Shown: one piece after another, positions 1 to 8,382 of the stretch
How the letters are laid out: every line of letters starts with the position of its first letter
Position numbering within the stretch: the first letter of the stretch is position 1
Origin: Alcaligenaceae bacterium
GTDB taxonomy: Bacteria; Pseudomonadota; Gammaproteobacteria; Burkholderiales; Burkholderiaceae_B
NCBI GenBank assembly: GCA_947379755.1
Contig: CANCOC010000001.1
Location: forward strand, 38,830 to 102,829
Direction of reading: 5' to 3'
Length of the DNA stretch: 64,000 bases
Translations under genes and position numbers: made by a program
Notes under the pieces: model-generated
The model's database searches: none
What the model saw: only the letters and a program-made list of their open reading frames with translations
What the model was told of the DNA's origin: nothing

Positions 1-18
1 GAGTCAACAGACAGTTCA

Positions 19-960
19 TTAATAACGAATACGTGGATCAAGCACCACGTAGCTCAAATCAACCAGCAAGTTGATCAGCACATACACAAAGGAAAAAAAC
101 AAAGTAATACCCTGAATCAAAGGAAAATCACGACCCAGCACGGCATCAACGGTCAATTGACCGAGTCCAGGGATCGCATAGACCGTCTCAGTCACTACAA
201 CGCCTCCGATGAGCAAACCCACTCCAATCCCGATGACCGTCACGATTGGAACGGCAGCATTGGCCAGGGCGTGGCGCGTCAGCACACGTAATTCAGAGAT
301 ACCTTTGGAGCGTGCTGTACGGATGTAATCTTCACTCAGGGCTTCGGAGACTGAGGCACGCGTCACCCGCGCAATCAGGGCCAGATAAATAATGGATAAC
401 GTGATGGCAGGAAGAGCGAGATGCGAGAGCCAGGGACCAAACCCCTGGGCGATGGGCACATACCCCTGCACAGGCAGCAACTTCCAATGCATGGCGACCA
501 CCCAAATAAGCAGGTACCCAATCACGAAGGACGGAATAGAGAACCCCAGCACAGAAAACCCCATCAATGACCGATCAAGCCATCCACCATGCCGCCAGGC
601 GGCCAATACACCCAGTGGCACCGCAATCAGGATCGTCATCAGAAGTGTCAGAATGGACAAGGACAGCGTCGGTCCGAGACGTTGACCGATGAGTTGTGTC
701 ACGGGACGTTTCATGTAATACGATTCGCCCAGATCACCACTGAATACCTGCAGTGACCATTTATAAAACTGAACGGGCAAAGGCTGATCCAGACCCAGGC
801 TGGCACGCACATTGGCAATATCTGCACTCGTACCGTTATTGCCCACCAGAGACGCGGCCGGGTCACCTGGCGTTAAGCGCAACATCAAAAAAACGATGAC
901 GGCAACAATAATGAGTACTGGTATCGTTGACATCACACGTCTGAGAATAAACACAAACAT
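19..960 (-). CDS. ABC transporter permease, DppB/GsiC type
   Basis: This 313-residue inner-membrane protein has the standard layout of the first permease of peptide, opine or nickel ABC importers. There is an N-terminal membrane helix (residues 8-28), a periplasmic stretch containing the family signature LRLTPGDPA, and a cluster of helices from about residue 95. The cytoplasmic loop with EALSEDYIRTARSKG (around 205-220) is the site that couples to the ATPase. It follows the substrate-binding protein at 1045-2625 on the same strand, 84 bases downstream. The partner permease and ATPases presumably lie beyond position 1. The substrate cannot be read from the sequence. Confidence 0.9.
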   Translation of the reverse strand: MFVFILRRVMSTIPVLIIVAVIVFLMLRLTPGDPAASLVGNNGTSADIANVRASLGLDQPLPVQFYKWSLQVFSGDLGESYYMKRPVTQLIGQRLGPTLSLSILTLLMTILIAVPLGVLAAWRHGGWLDRSLMGFSVLGFSIPSFVIGYLLIWVVAMHWKLLPVQGYVPIAQGFGPWLSHLALPAITLSIIYLALIARVTRASVSEALSEDYIRTARSKGISELRVLTRHALANAAVPIVTVIGIGVGLLIGGVVVTETVYAIPGLGQLTVDAVLGRDFPLIQGITLFFSFVYVLINLLVDLSYVVLDPRIRY

Positions 961-1044
961 TTTTAAATTATCCCGGGAGTCCCGCTCCCCGGCATCGGAT
1001 CCAGATCACATGATCAAGACCCGTGTAACCGGGGTTGTTTGTCT

Positions 1045-2625
1045 TCAGTTCTTTTTCAGATTCCAGAACACGTTGACTGGTGCGCTCACTAAACCCGTCA
1101 CAACGCCTTTGCGTAATACCGAGTAAAAGTCAAAATTACCCAATGGAGCAAAAATTCCGGTCTCATAGACTTGCAACTGAATCTGCGCTGCGATTTTTTT
1201 ACGCTGAGCCTGATCTGTAGCCATCAAATAGTCAGTTTTAAGCTGTTCGAGTTTTGGATCTGTCGGCCATCCAAACCAGCCTTTTTCACCATTACCTGTC
1301 AGGGGTGGGAAAAACAAAGGGTTCATGGTGTCGCCAGTCGACCAGCCTGTCATGAACATATTCCAGCCGCCTTTGTCAGCAGGCTCTTTCATGGTGCGCC
1401 GTGTAATCAATGACGACCAGTCCATCGCTTGCATATCTACGTTAAAGCCGGCTTGCTTGAGCAATTGCGCCATGACAGGAGGAAACTTGTTGATCACAGC
1501 AAAATCAGCCGGATACAGCAACACCACTGGTTTGCCGTCGTAGCCAGCTTCCTTGAGCAGTTTTTTAGCGGCTTCAAATTGAGGCTTACCTGTGAAATAT
1601 GCAGAATCGGTTGAAGCAATGGCAGAATCGCATGGAAAGATTGACGTGCAGACACGATAGAGATCTTTATTGATCAACTGTGCACGCAACAGGGCTTCCT
1701 GATTGATCGCCATGATTGCGGCCTGTGCGATCCTTGGATTATCAAAAGGCGGAACAAGATGATTCAAGTGCAGATCAAACAACCCGGCTGGCGTAGGTTT
1801 GACCAACTCAAGATTGGGATTGGCTTTGAACGCGGCATACTGTTCAGCAGGCATCCATTCAATCATATCAACCTCGCCGTTGGAGATCGCATTAGCCATG
1901 GTTTGCGCATCTTTCAGAATGACCCACTCGACGCGATCCACAAAAACCTGTTTACCACCAGCCGTACCAGAAGGGGCTTCACTACGGGGGATATAGCCGG
2001 CATTTTTGGTATAAACAATTTTTGAACCAGGGCTGTACTCATCCTGTTTGAAAACATAGGGACCAGAACCGATATATTCAGTAATCTGTTTGTCAGCAGG
2101 CGTTTCGGCAGTGGACTTCTCCATGATGAATGGTGCAATTCCAGAAGGCTTGGAGAGCGCATCCAGCACCATGGGAAATGGTGTCTTGAAAACCATCTTG
2201 AAGCTGTTTGCGTCAATCGCCTCAAATGAACTCATGACTTCAAACATCTTTTGACCAAAGACATCGCGTTTACCCCAGCGATTAATCGAGGTAATCACAT
2301 CAGCCGAAGTGACAGGCTTTCCATTGCTGAAAGCGAGTCCTTTACGCAATGTAAAGGTCCAGACCAGCCCATCAGGCGATGTGGAATACGTATCAACCAT
2401 CTGTGGCTGCACGACACCCTGGGCATCCAGACCAAACAGCGTGTCATAAATCATGTACCCATGATTGCGTGTAACAAAAGCGGTTGTCCAGATTGGATCC
2501 AGAATTTTCAGATCTGCCTGAGGCACGATCCGCAATGTTTTATTGGTATCCTGCGCCGGCGCGGCAGTCATGACTCCCGCCATCGCAACGCCAAGCATCA
2601 ACTTGGAAAACACTCGTTTGAACAT
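1045..2625 (-). CDS. ABC transporter substrate-binding protein, family 5 (peptide/opine/nickel)
   Basis: This is a periplasmic receptor of about 526 residues for the adjacent DppB-like permease. The start at 2625 is preferred to one 33 bases upstream because it puts MFKRVFSKLMLGVAMAG, a normal Sec signal peptide, at the N-terminus and has AAAGGTG just upstream. Family 5 features include TLRIVPQADLKILDPIWTT at the mature N-terminus and FTLRKGLAFSNGKPVTSADV around residues 90-110, the usual clamshell entry motif. Family members bind oligopeptides, opines, glutathione or nickel. The MmgE/PrpD gene just upstream on the same strand suggests a carboxylic acid or modified amino acid, but that is inference only. 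Confidence 0.9.
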   Translation of the reverse strand: MFKRVFSKLMLGVAMAGVMTAAPAQDTNKTLRIVPQADLKILDPIWTTAFVTRNHGYMIYDTLFGLDAQGVVQPQMVDTYSTSPDGLVWTFTLRKGLAFSNGKPVTSADVITSINRWGKRDVFGQKMFEVMSSFEAIDANSFKMVFKTPFPMVLDALSKPSGIAPFIMEKSTAETPADKQITEYIGSGPYVFKQDEYSPGSKIVYTKNAGYIPRSEAPSGTAGGKQVFVDRVEWVILKDAQTMANAISNGEVDMIEWMPAEQYAAFKANPNLELVKPTPAGLFDLHLNHLVPPFDNPRIAQAAIMAINQEALLRAQLINKDLYRVCTSIFPCDSAIASTDSAYFTGKPQFEAAKKLLKEAGYDGKPVVLLYPADFAVINKFPPVMAQLLKQAGFNVDMQAMDWSSLITRRTMKEPADKGGWNMFMTGWSTGDTMNPLFFPPLTGNGEKGWFGWPTDPKLEQLKTDYLMATDQAQRKKIAAQIQLQVYETGIFAPLGNFDFYSVLRKGVVTGLVSAPVNVFWNLKKN

Positions 2626-2903
2626 GCTGCACCTTTGTGAATAAGTATCGAAACACACTCAAAAAAACATCCGTAAAGTAGATGGTTTTTATGAATATCT
2701 TGATCAATCCTATCACTCGAAACCAGGCAAATCCAATCGTTTATTATGGGCACGGCTATGGTGCAAATTCACTTTTTTAAAACAAAAAAATTATTGAGAA
2801 TAAATAAATGTAAGCACATGAATCTAAGCATGTATTCACTTTTTTATCCTGCATCAAGAGAATGACCTCAGATCACACGCCCCGAATAAGTGCATATGCT
2901 GCA

Positions 2904-4412
2904 TCAATTTGAGGCGCCCAACCATTCGACATTTTTCTGCAATTCAAGGTTTTGCATTTTTTCAAAGACCTGCGTCATATGCTCCTCGCCAAAGTCCTTG
3001 GTCAGCATTAAAAACTTTTGTTTCAGTGCAGCCTGATCCATCGGGTTCTCAGGAGTCCCCATAAAAGCAGTCGTGCGTTGACTCAGGACACGGCCATCTT
3101 TGAGGGTGATCGTAACCACACTCGTCATATCCGATCGATTGTCTGGTTCGGGCAGCGCACGCATCGTGATGCGTGCGGCCATTCCCATGATCGCAGGGTC
3201 TGCAATAGCCGACGCATCAAAAGCGCGTGGATCAACTGGATTACGATATAAAGCCAATGCAACGCAAAATGGAATACTGTACTGAGCGAGCAAAATATCT
3301 TTAGGTTGGCCGTTGCTATTGACGCGTATCGCCCGGTCAATCGTCTGGATATCTATTGCTGCGACATCATCACCCTTGAAGCCATACTCCTTCATTAAAG
3401 AGAGCGTACCTTCAACTGGCGTATGTGCGGTGATGTGACAAGCGTAGCGCTTCATCATGACTGTCTGCGTCAGCCATGTCCTGCCAAGTCCTTCGGTGAG
3501 CGCGTCCATATCGTAATCTGGGCAGAGCACCTTTAAGAATCCAAAGTCCCCCTCAATCGCAGTATCTGGGCCTGTAAAACCGACACTCGCCAGGCTCGCA
3601 GCCAGGACACCTGACTCTGCTGCACGCCCCAGATGCAGGCGTTTGACCATTCCGCCAGTCCCTGACTTTGCAAACTCGAGTAAACCACTCGCCGTCGATG
3701 CCGCGATCGCGAGGGCGTTGCGGGTCTGCGTGACGTTCAAACCCATCAGATGTGCACAGGCAATAGCGGACCCAAAGGGCCCCGTCGTGCCGGGAGCATG
3801 AAAACCGTGCTGCTCCTGACTATGGCGGGTTGCACGTCCAATCCTGATCATCACTTCAACACCTGCGACAAAAGCGACGATAAGATCCTGACCGCTGGAC
3901 CCGCGCTCCTGCGCGACAGCCAGCGCTGCAGTAAAAGCTGTTGCACCAGGATGCGAACCAGAATTTGGTTTAGTCAAATTATCAAGTTCAAAAGCATGTG
4001 CAAACGCACCATTGGAGAGCGCCGCAGAAGGAGCATGCACAAGCGCCTCAGGTACTCCGAGAATTCTTGAGCGACCACCAGACCCATTGGCACGGGCATA
4101 GTCGGCGATCATTTTGCTCCAGGGCAAAGACGCACCATACGTTGCAGTCGCAACTGTATCGATCATTGCACTTTTTGCCATTTGAACAATCGGTGTGGGA
4201 ATATCTTCGAACTTCAATGACGCGGCAAAGACCGCAAGTGCCTGCGTTTGTCCGGCAGCGACCCCCTTGGGTCCTTTGCCGTGTTCGTCTGCAGCCAGCG
4301 CATGTGTAGCAAGTGCGGTGCCAGCGCCGGCCAATATAGCCTGGGGAGCGACTCGAGTAGCCGCTGCAGCGGCGACTCTGCGCAAAAATGATCGGCGTTG
4401 CTGAGTATTCAT
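2904..4412 (-). CDS. MmgE/PrpD family protein with a Tat-like leader
   Basis: This 502-residue protein belongs to the MmgE/PrpD family, whose characterised members include 2-methylcitrate dehydratase and cis-aconitate decarboxylase. The helical lyase domain occupies about residues 55-300, with the conserved SHPGATAFTAALA and HAFELDN stretches. The C-terminal alpha/beta domain follows. The N-terminus carries RRSFLRR, a run of alanines and ATHALAAD, which resembles a twin-arginine signal with a cleavage site near residue 41. Most family members are cytosolic, so this is unusual. It is transcribed towards the family 5 binding protein and may act on that transporter's substrate. The actual substrate is unknown. 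Confidence 0.85.
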   Translation of the reverse strand: MNTQQRRSFLRRVAAAAATRVAPQAILAGAGTALATHALAADEHGKGPKGVAAGQTQALAVFAASLKFEDIPTPIVQMAKSAMIDTVATATYGASLPWSKMIADYARANGSGGRSRILGVPEALVHAPSAALSNGAFAHAFELDNLTKPNSGSHPGATAFTAALAVAQERGSSGQDLIVAFVAGVEVMIRIGRATRHSQEQHGFHAPGTTGPFGSAIACAHLMGLNVTQTRNALAIAASTASGLLEFAKSGTGGMVKRLHLGRAAESGVLAASLASVGFTGPDTAIEGDFGFLKVLCPDYDMDALTEGLGRTWLTQTVMMKRYACHITAHTPVEGTLSLMKEYGFKGDDVAAIDIQTIDRAIRVNSNGQPKDILLAQYSIPFCVALALYRNPVDPRAFDASAIADPAIMGMAARITMRALPEPDNRSDMTSVVTITLKDGRVLSQRTTAFMGTPENPMDQAALKQKFLMLTKDFGEEHMTQVFEKMQNLELQKNVEWLGASN

Positions 4413-4526
4413 TTTGAGTAATCTCCACTGAGAACGACTTGTGCTGACGCAAGCTTTACGCTTAAAGTTTTGGGATACCTTAACCTATAGTGAAGGTCGT
4501 CGCATCAAAACAAAAATGGAGACAAT

Positions 4527-5186
4527 ATGGAATTACTACAAGCACTGGAAAACCGACGCAGCACGCGTGGATTCAAACCGACGCCCATCACTCAAGAAAC
4601 CATCCGTACCATTCTGCATGCTGCGGGAAGAAGTCCTTCATACACCAATAGCCAGCCCTGGGAAGTCGCTGTCGTCATGGGACAAAAGCGGGATGCCCTG
4701 AGCAGGATTTTGTACCAACTGGCCGAGGCAGGTACACCAAGCAACGCGGACGAACCCGCACCCACAAACTGGCCCCTGGACATTGCACAACGCGCCAAAG
4801 AACATGGCGCGCGTCGGTTTGAGGCGCTCGGAGTAGGTCGAGACGATATCGCGCGACGCAATGAACTCAGACTGATGAATTTCAAGTTTTTTGATGCACC
4901 CTGTGTGATATTTATTTTTATGGAGGAATCACTGGGCCCCTGGTCAACGATGGACATGGGAATCTTCATACAAACGCTCTCGCTGGCCGCGCAAGGCGTG
5001 GGGCTCGCGACCTGCATGCAGGCTTCGCTTGCGAATTACCCTGATGTCGTACGTGAGTTTCTGGACATTCCAGGCTCACATAAACTACTGGTTGGCATCT
5101 CTCTTGGTTACCCCGACGAAGATGCACCACTGAATATTTATCGCAGCGAGCGCAAAGATGTAGACACGTTCACACGCTGGTATTAA
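4527..5186 (+). CDS. Nitroreductase family FMN oxidoreductase
   Basis: This is a 219-residue member of the nitroreductase fold, which uses FMN and NAD(P)H to reduce nitro groups, quinones or other acceptors as a dimer. It shows the N-terminal FMN phosphate-binding signature RRSTRGFKPTPIT (residues 10-22), the SYTNSQPWE segment around 38-46, and the C-terminal AAQGVGLATCMQASLANYPDVVREFL with GISLGYPDED. The ATG at 4527 follows GGAGA by four bases. It is divergent from the MmgE/PrpD gene, leaving 114 bases for both promoters. Its physiological substrate cannot be told from the sequence. Confidence 0.9.
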   Translation: MELLQALENRRSTRGFKPTPITQETIRTILHAAGRSPSYTNSQPWEVAVVMGQKRDALSRILYQLAEAGTPSNADEPAPTNWPLDIAQRAKEHGARRFEALGVGRDDIARRNELRLMNFKFFDAPCVIFIFMEESLGPWSTMDMGIFIQTLSLAAQGVGLATCMQASLANYPDVVREFLDIPGSHKLLVGISLGYPDEDAPLNIYRSERKDVDTFTRWY

Positions 5187-5190
5187 GGGA

Positions 5191-5220
5191 ACCTGCCTGT
5201 CTCCTTTGCGCGAGGCAGGT
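5191..5220. terminator. Stem-loop between convergent genes
   Basis: ACCTGCCT at 5191-5198 is perfectly complementary to AGGCAGGT at 5213-5220, leaving a 14-base loop. It lies five bases after the nitroreductase stop and 15 bases beyond the stop of the opposing repeat-protein gene. No clear T run follows on either strand, so it may be a transcript-end stabiliser rather than a classical intrinsic terminator. Confidence 0.5.
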
Positions 5221-5235
5221 GACGGCACCGATTCA

Positions 5236-5631
5236 CTACAAGAAAAAGTAAAAATAGACGATCATCTGCATCCGTCGCAAACCCTCGGCACGACCAATCT
5301 GACGCCCAGATGCATCATAGATGTAGTTGCCATCTATACGCCCCATCTGGGATCCTGAGGCGCTGTACAAATAATTGCCATCAAAACGACCCACCTGCCG
5401 GCCAGAGCTGTCATAAACATATGAGCCGTCTATCCGGCCAAGCTGACGACCAGAGCTGTCGTAGATATAGCTGCCATCCGTCCTGCCCATTGTCCGGCCA
5501 CTGGCATCGTAATATTGATTGCCGTCTACACGCCCGATTTGCCGGCCGCTCGAGTCATAAACATATTGTGCGGACACCTCAACAGTAATCGCCATTAAAA
5601 GGAGCCATATATATCGATACATTTTTTTCAT
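5236..5631 (-). CDS. Small exported protein made of six 16-residue repeats
   Basis: This 131-residue protein has a Sec signal peptide (residues 1-22, ending VSAQ) and then six tandem copies of a 16-residue unit, YxYDSSGRQxGRxDGN, over residues 23-118. A short hydrophobic tail with YFYFF ends the protein. Each unit reads as a beta hairpin with SGR and DG turns, reminiscent of YD-type or beta-flower repeat proteins. I cannot assign it to a named family with certainty. The protein is probably periplasmic or secreted. Its function is unknown. It converges on the nitroreductase and stands alone on its strand. Confidence 0.8.
   Translation of the reverse strand: MKKMYRYIWLLLMAITVEVSAQYVYDSSGRQIGRVDGNQYYDASGRTMGRTDGSYIYDSSGRQLGRIDGSYVYDSSGRQVGRFDGNYLYSASGSQMGRIDGNYIYDASGRQIGRAEGLRRMQMIVYFYFFL
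5278..5565 (-). repeat. Six tandem 48-bp coding repeats
   Basis: The DNA for residues 23-118 of the exported repeat protein consists of six consecutive 48-base units. Each encodes the same tyrosine-aspartate-serine-glycine-arginine pattern. The amino-acid pattern is more constant than the codons, so the array is old rather than a recent slippage product. Confidence 0.85.
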
Positions 5632-5802
5632 TATTGTCTAAATGAAGTGAATTGAAGAATATTGCGATGAACGTTGCGATGAACGAAAATTGTGACATAC
5701 ATCAAGGTATAAACAACCTGATTAAATAGGTTTTGACTCACTTTTCCGGGTTAAAGGTTTAAAGTGGTCATGTGCGTAAGCTAATCCACTGGAGAAATCA
5801 AA

Positions 5803-6333
5803 GTGAACACAAAGAAATCCGCCACAAAGAAAGAAAAACAAACGCATAAGAGCACTGGCGTTCCCGAAATTGATATCGGCATCAGTTCTTCAGGCCGGGC
5901 AGCGATTGTAGAGGGTCTCTCTAAGCTGCTGGCCGATAGCTATTCACTCTATCTGATGACACATAATTTTCACTGGAACGTCACGGGGCCACAATTCAAT
6001 AGTCTTCACCTGATGTTCATGGCACAGTACACCGAGCAATGGACAGCGCTCGATCAGATTGCCGAACGAATTCGCGCCCTGGGTCATCCTGCCCCCGGCA
6101 CATACAAAGAATTTGAAAAGCTCGCATCAGTTATCCAGGTCGAAGGCGTGCCGAACGCAATGGAGATGGTCCGTCATCTTGTAAAAGCTCAGGAACAAAC
6201 TGCAAAAACCGCACGCAAGCTGTTCCCTGTGGTGACAGAGGCAAACGATCAGCCTACCGCCGATCTCTTGACCCAGCGCCTCGAAGTACATGAAAAAACA
6301 GCCTGGATGCTACGCAGCGTGCTCGACGAATAA
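5803..6333 (+). CDS. dps: Dps family ferritin-like DNA protection protein
   Basis: This 176-residue cytosolic protein binds DNA and oxidises and stores iron during starvation or peroxide stress. The Dps ferroxidase signature is present: HNFHWNVTGPQFNSLHLMF around residues 50-68 and then QWTALDQIAERIRALG around 76-91, supplying the inter-subunit His, Asp and Glu ligands. The N-terminus is rich in lysine (KKSATKKEKQTHK), as in Dps proteins that bind DNA through a basic tail. The GTG start at 5803 sits behind GGAGAAA. The gene is monocistronic. The upstream 170 bases are AT-rich and hold its promoter, but no OxyR site was identified. Confidence 0.93.
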   Translation: MNTKKSATKKEKQTHKSTGVPEIDIGISSSGRAAIVEGLSKLLADSYSLYLMTHNFHWNVTGPQFNSLHLMFMAQYTEQWTALDQIAERIRALGHPAPGTYKEFEKLASVIQVEGVPNAMEMVRHLVKAQEQTAKTARKLFPVVTEANDQPTADLLTQRLEVHEKTAWMLRSVLDE

Positions 6334-6352
6334 GGATTTGTTCCGGGACACT

Positions 6353-6378
6353 GACGCAGGAGCATTCAAGCCTGCGTC
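6353..6378. terminator. Stem-loop between dps and the dioxygenase gene
   Basis: GACGCAGG at 6353-6360 pairs perfectly with CCTGCGTC at 6371-6378 around a ten-base loop. It stands between two convergent stop codons (6333 and 6383). There is no strong T tract, so termination on both strands is likely but not certain. Confidence 0.5.
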
Positions 6379-6382
6379 GATG

Positions 6383-7264
6383 TCAGGCACTCTGCTCGAG
6401 AGTTGACGCACTGTCTGCAAGTGTGAGTCGGCGCATGTCCCGTTTGTAGCGGATATCGTCATATGGGCGGCCCCTGTGCATGGTGCACCGATTATCCCAA
6501 ATCACAAGATCATGCGCCTGCCAGGCATGGCTGTAGACATACTGCTGCGCACACGCTTGCTCGATCAGCTCACGTATCAGAGCCATCGCTTCAGGTCTGA
6601 GCATCCCATGAATCTGTCCGATATGTGAAGATAAAAAAATACTTTTACGATCCGAGCCTGCATGACGTCGAACAAGACGCTGGGGCACTGGGGCAAAAGC
6701 CAGTTTTTCGACTTCTGTAAATTCATCAAATCCCAGTAACGCGCGTGAATATATCAGTGAGTGATCACAGATCATCGGTTCGACCATGTCTTTGGTCGCT
6801 TGTGACAAACGATCCCAGGCCCAACGCATATCGGCAAACTCTGTCTCGCCCCCTTCGGGTGGCACAACGCGTGCATGCAACATTGAATACTGCGCCGGGA
6901 TAGCTTTAAAACTGCTATCTGAATGCCAGAGGCGGTTGCCAAGATTAAACATGCGCCGTCGATCATTCACAGCCATGATAGAACCATCTACTTCAAGATT
7001 AGAGATATCAATCATTTGCCTGTGCTTGAGTCTTTGCAATTGCACATCAACAACGGCGGCCTCTTCTTCGATCGGCCCAAGCAAGGAGGCGAACTGCATC
7101 TGCTCATCGTCATTGAGATCCTGGGCTTCGAACACCAGCACGCCATACCGGTTCATCCCCGCATGAATCTGCTCGATTTGAGCTGCGCTCAATCGTTGTC
7201 GCAAATCGATTCCAGTTGCTCGCGCGGCAAAGTTTTCAAAGATGGGAGAAAAATGAATCGACAT
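6383..7264 (-). CDS. TauD/TfdA family Fe(II)/2-oxoglutarate dioxygenase
   Basis: This 293-residue enzyme has the family iron triad: His114 and Asp116 in WHSDSSF, and the distal His263 in TMHRGRPYDD. Arginines at about 275-279 are suited to bind 2-oxoglutarate. The segment LHARVVPPEGGETEFADMRWAWD is typical of the TfdA branch, which hydroxylates phenoxyacetates, taurine, sulfonates and related acids. It is the last gene of a minus-strand run headed by a reductase and containing TRAP and Bug uptake proteins. It may therefore open the catabolism of an imported acid. The substrate is not determined by the sequence. Confidence 0.9.
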   Translation of the reverse strand: MSIHFSPIFENFAARATGIDLRQRLSAAQIEQIHAGMNRYGVLVFEAQDLNDDEQMQFASLLGPIEEEAAVVDVQLQRLKHRQMIDISNLEVDGSIMAVNDRRRMFNLGNRLWHSDSSFKAIPAQYSMLHARVVPPEGGETEFADMRWAWDRLSQATKDMVEPMICDHSLIYSRALLGFDEFTEVEKLAFAPVPQRLVRRHAGSDRKSIFLSSHIGQIHGMLRPEAMALIRELIEQACAQQYVYSHAWQAHDLVIWDNRCTMHRGRPYDDIRYKRDMRRLTLADSASTLEQSA

Positions 7265-7318
7265 GATTAATATTCAGTCCTCAAATTGAACGCTGTTGAA
7301 CCTGTCATCACCCGTTCT

Positions 7319-8308
7319 TTAATTTTCAAGCGTAATGTTCTGATCCCTGATCACAGAAGTCCATCTCGTCTTCTCATCGGAGATATATTCCTGGATACGC
7401 AGATCGGTCATTGCCTGTCCTGGAACAAACCCCATGTTGATCATCGTTTGCTTGAATAACGGATCTTCAAAAACATGATTGATCGCTTGTTGAAGCTGCA
7501 AAGCAATATCATCGGGTACGGCTTTAGGCACGACCATGCCGTACCAGACAATGGACAAAAATCCAGGAAAAAATTCAGCAATTGTCGGGATATCAGACAT
7601 TGTTGGCAGGCGTGCACGTGAGGTCACGCCCAGCGCTCGTAGCTTGCCACTTTGAATTTGCGGGTATGCCGTCGAGTACGCATCGAGCATCAGGTCAACC
7701 TGTCCACCCACTAAATCAGTCAGCGCCTGTGTGCTGCCTTTGTAGGGCACATGCGTCATGTTTATGCCCGACTTCTGTTTGAATAGCTCACCTGCGAGAT
7801 GCAGCGTACTTCCGGTTCCGACGGAGGCGTAATTTAATTTACCCTGCTGCTGTTTAGCATACTGAACAAACTCTGAAAGACTGTTAACAGGCATCGCCAC
7901 AGGTACAACCGCGACCAGAGGGACTTCACCCAAGATGGCCAGCGTACGAAAATCCTGATCGGGATCGTAGGGAAGTTTTTTATAAAGTAGCGGATTTAAA
8001 ACAAGTGTCGAGCCTGCCGCCACAAAAAGCGTATAGCCATCAGGAGCGGCGCGAGCCACCACGTCTGCTGCGAGGATCGTATTGGCGCCAGGACGGTTTT
8101 CAACGATGACTTGCTGACCGAAACTCTTTGACAGTTTTTCAGCAAACAGCCGGCCTAATTGATCGGTCGCACCACCCGGCACAAACGGAATGATGATACG
8201 AAGCGGTTTATCAGGAAAGGCCTGAACAGCAACAGCAGTCAGCAGCAGCACAGACATCAGCGCAATTTTTATGCATGCACTATTTTTAACAGTCTGTAGC
8301 GTCTTCAT
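7319..8308 (-). CDS. Bug-family tripartite tricarboxylate receptor
   Basis: This 329-residue periplasmic binding protein has a signal peptide ending AVQAFPDKP. Family hallmarks follow: PLRIIIPFVPGGATDQLGRLFAEKL, VIVENRPGANTILAADVVARAAPDGYTLF, and a THVPYKGSTQALTDLVGGQVDLM segment around residues 195-215. Bug proteins bind small carboxylates for TctAB-type permeases and are very numerous in Bordetella relatives. No TctA or TctB gene is adjacent, so it may serve a shared membrane partner elsewhere. It lies between DctM and the TfdA-like dioxygenase on the same strand. Confidence 0.92.
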   Translation of the reverse strand: MKTLQTVKNSACIKIALMSVLLLTAVAVQAFPDKPLRIIIPFVPGGATDQLGRLFAEKLSKSFGQQVIVENRPGANTILAADVVARAAPDGYTLFVAAGSTLVLNPLLYKKLPYDPDQDFRTLAILGEVPLVAVVPVAMPVNSLSEFVQYAKQQQGKLNYASVGTGSTLHLAGELFKQKSGINMTHVPYKGSTQALTDLVGGQVDLMLDAYSTAYPQIQSGKLRALGVTSRARLPTMSDIPTIAEFFPGFLSIVWYGMVVPKAVPDDIALQLQQAINHVFEDPLFKQTMINMGFVPGQAMTDLRIQEYISDEKTRWTSVIRDQNITLEN

Positions 8309-8382
8309 TTTTTATAACCAGTATATTTTGGTGTTCCATCGCAACAATTGCGTCTGCTACGTCGTCACAGACGCATGTGTTC

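Noticed and set aside
5278..5565. 48-base repeats as a CRISPR array
   Set aside because: The repeats are contiguous with no unique spacers, and they encode a protein repeat behind a signal peptide.
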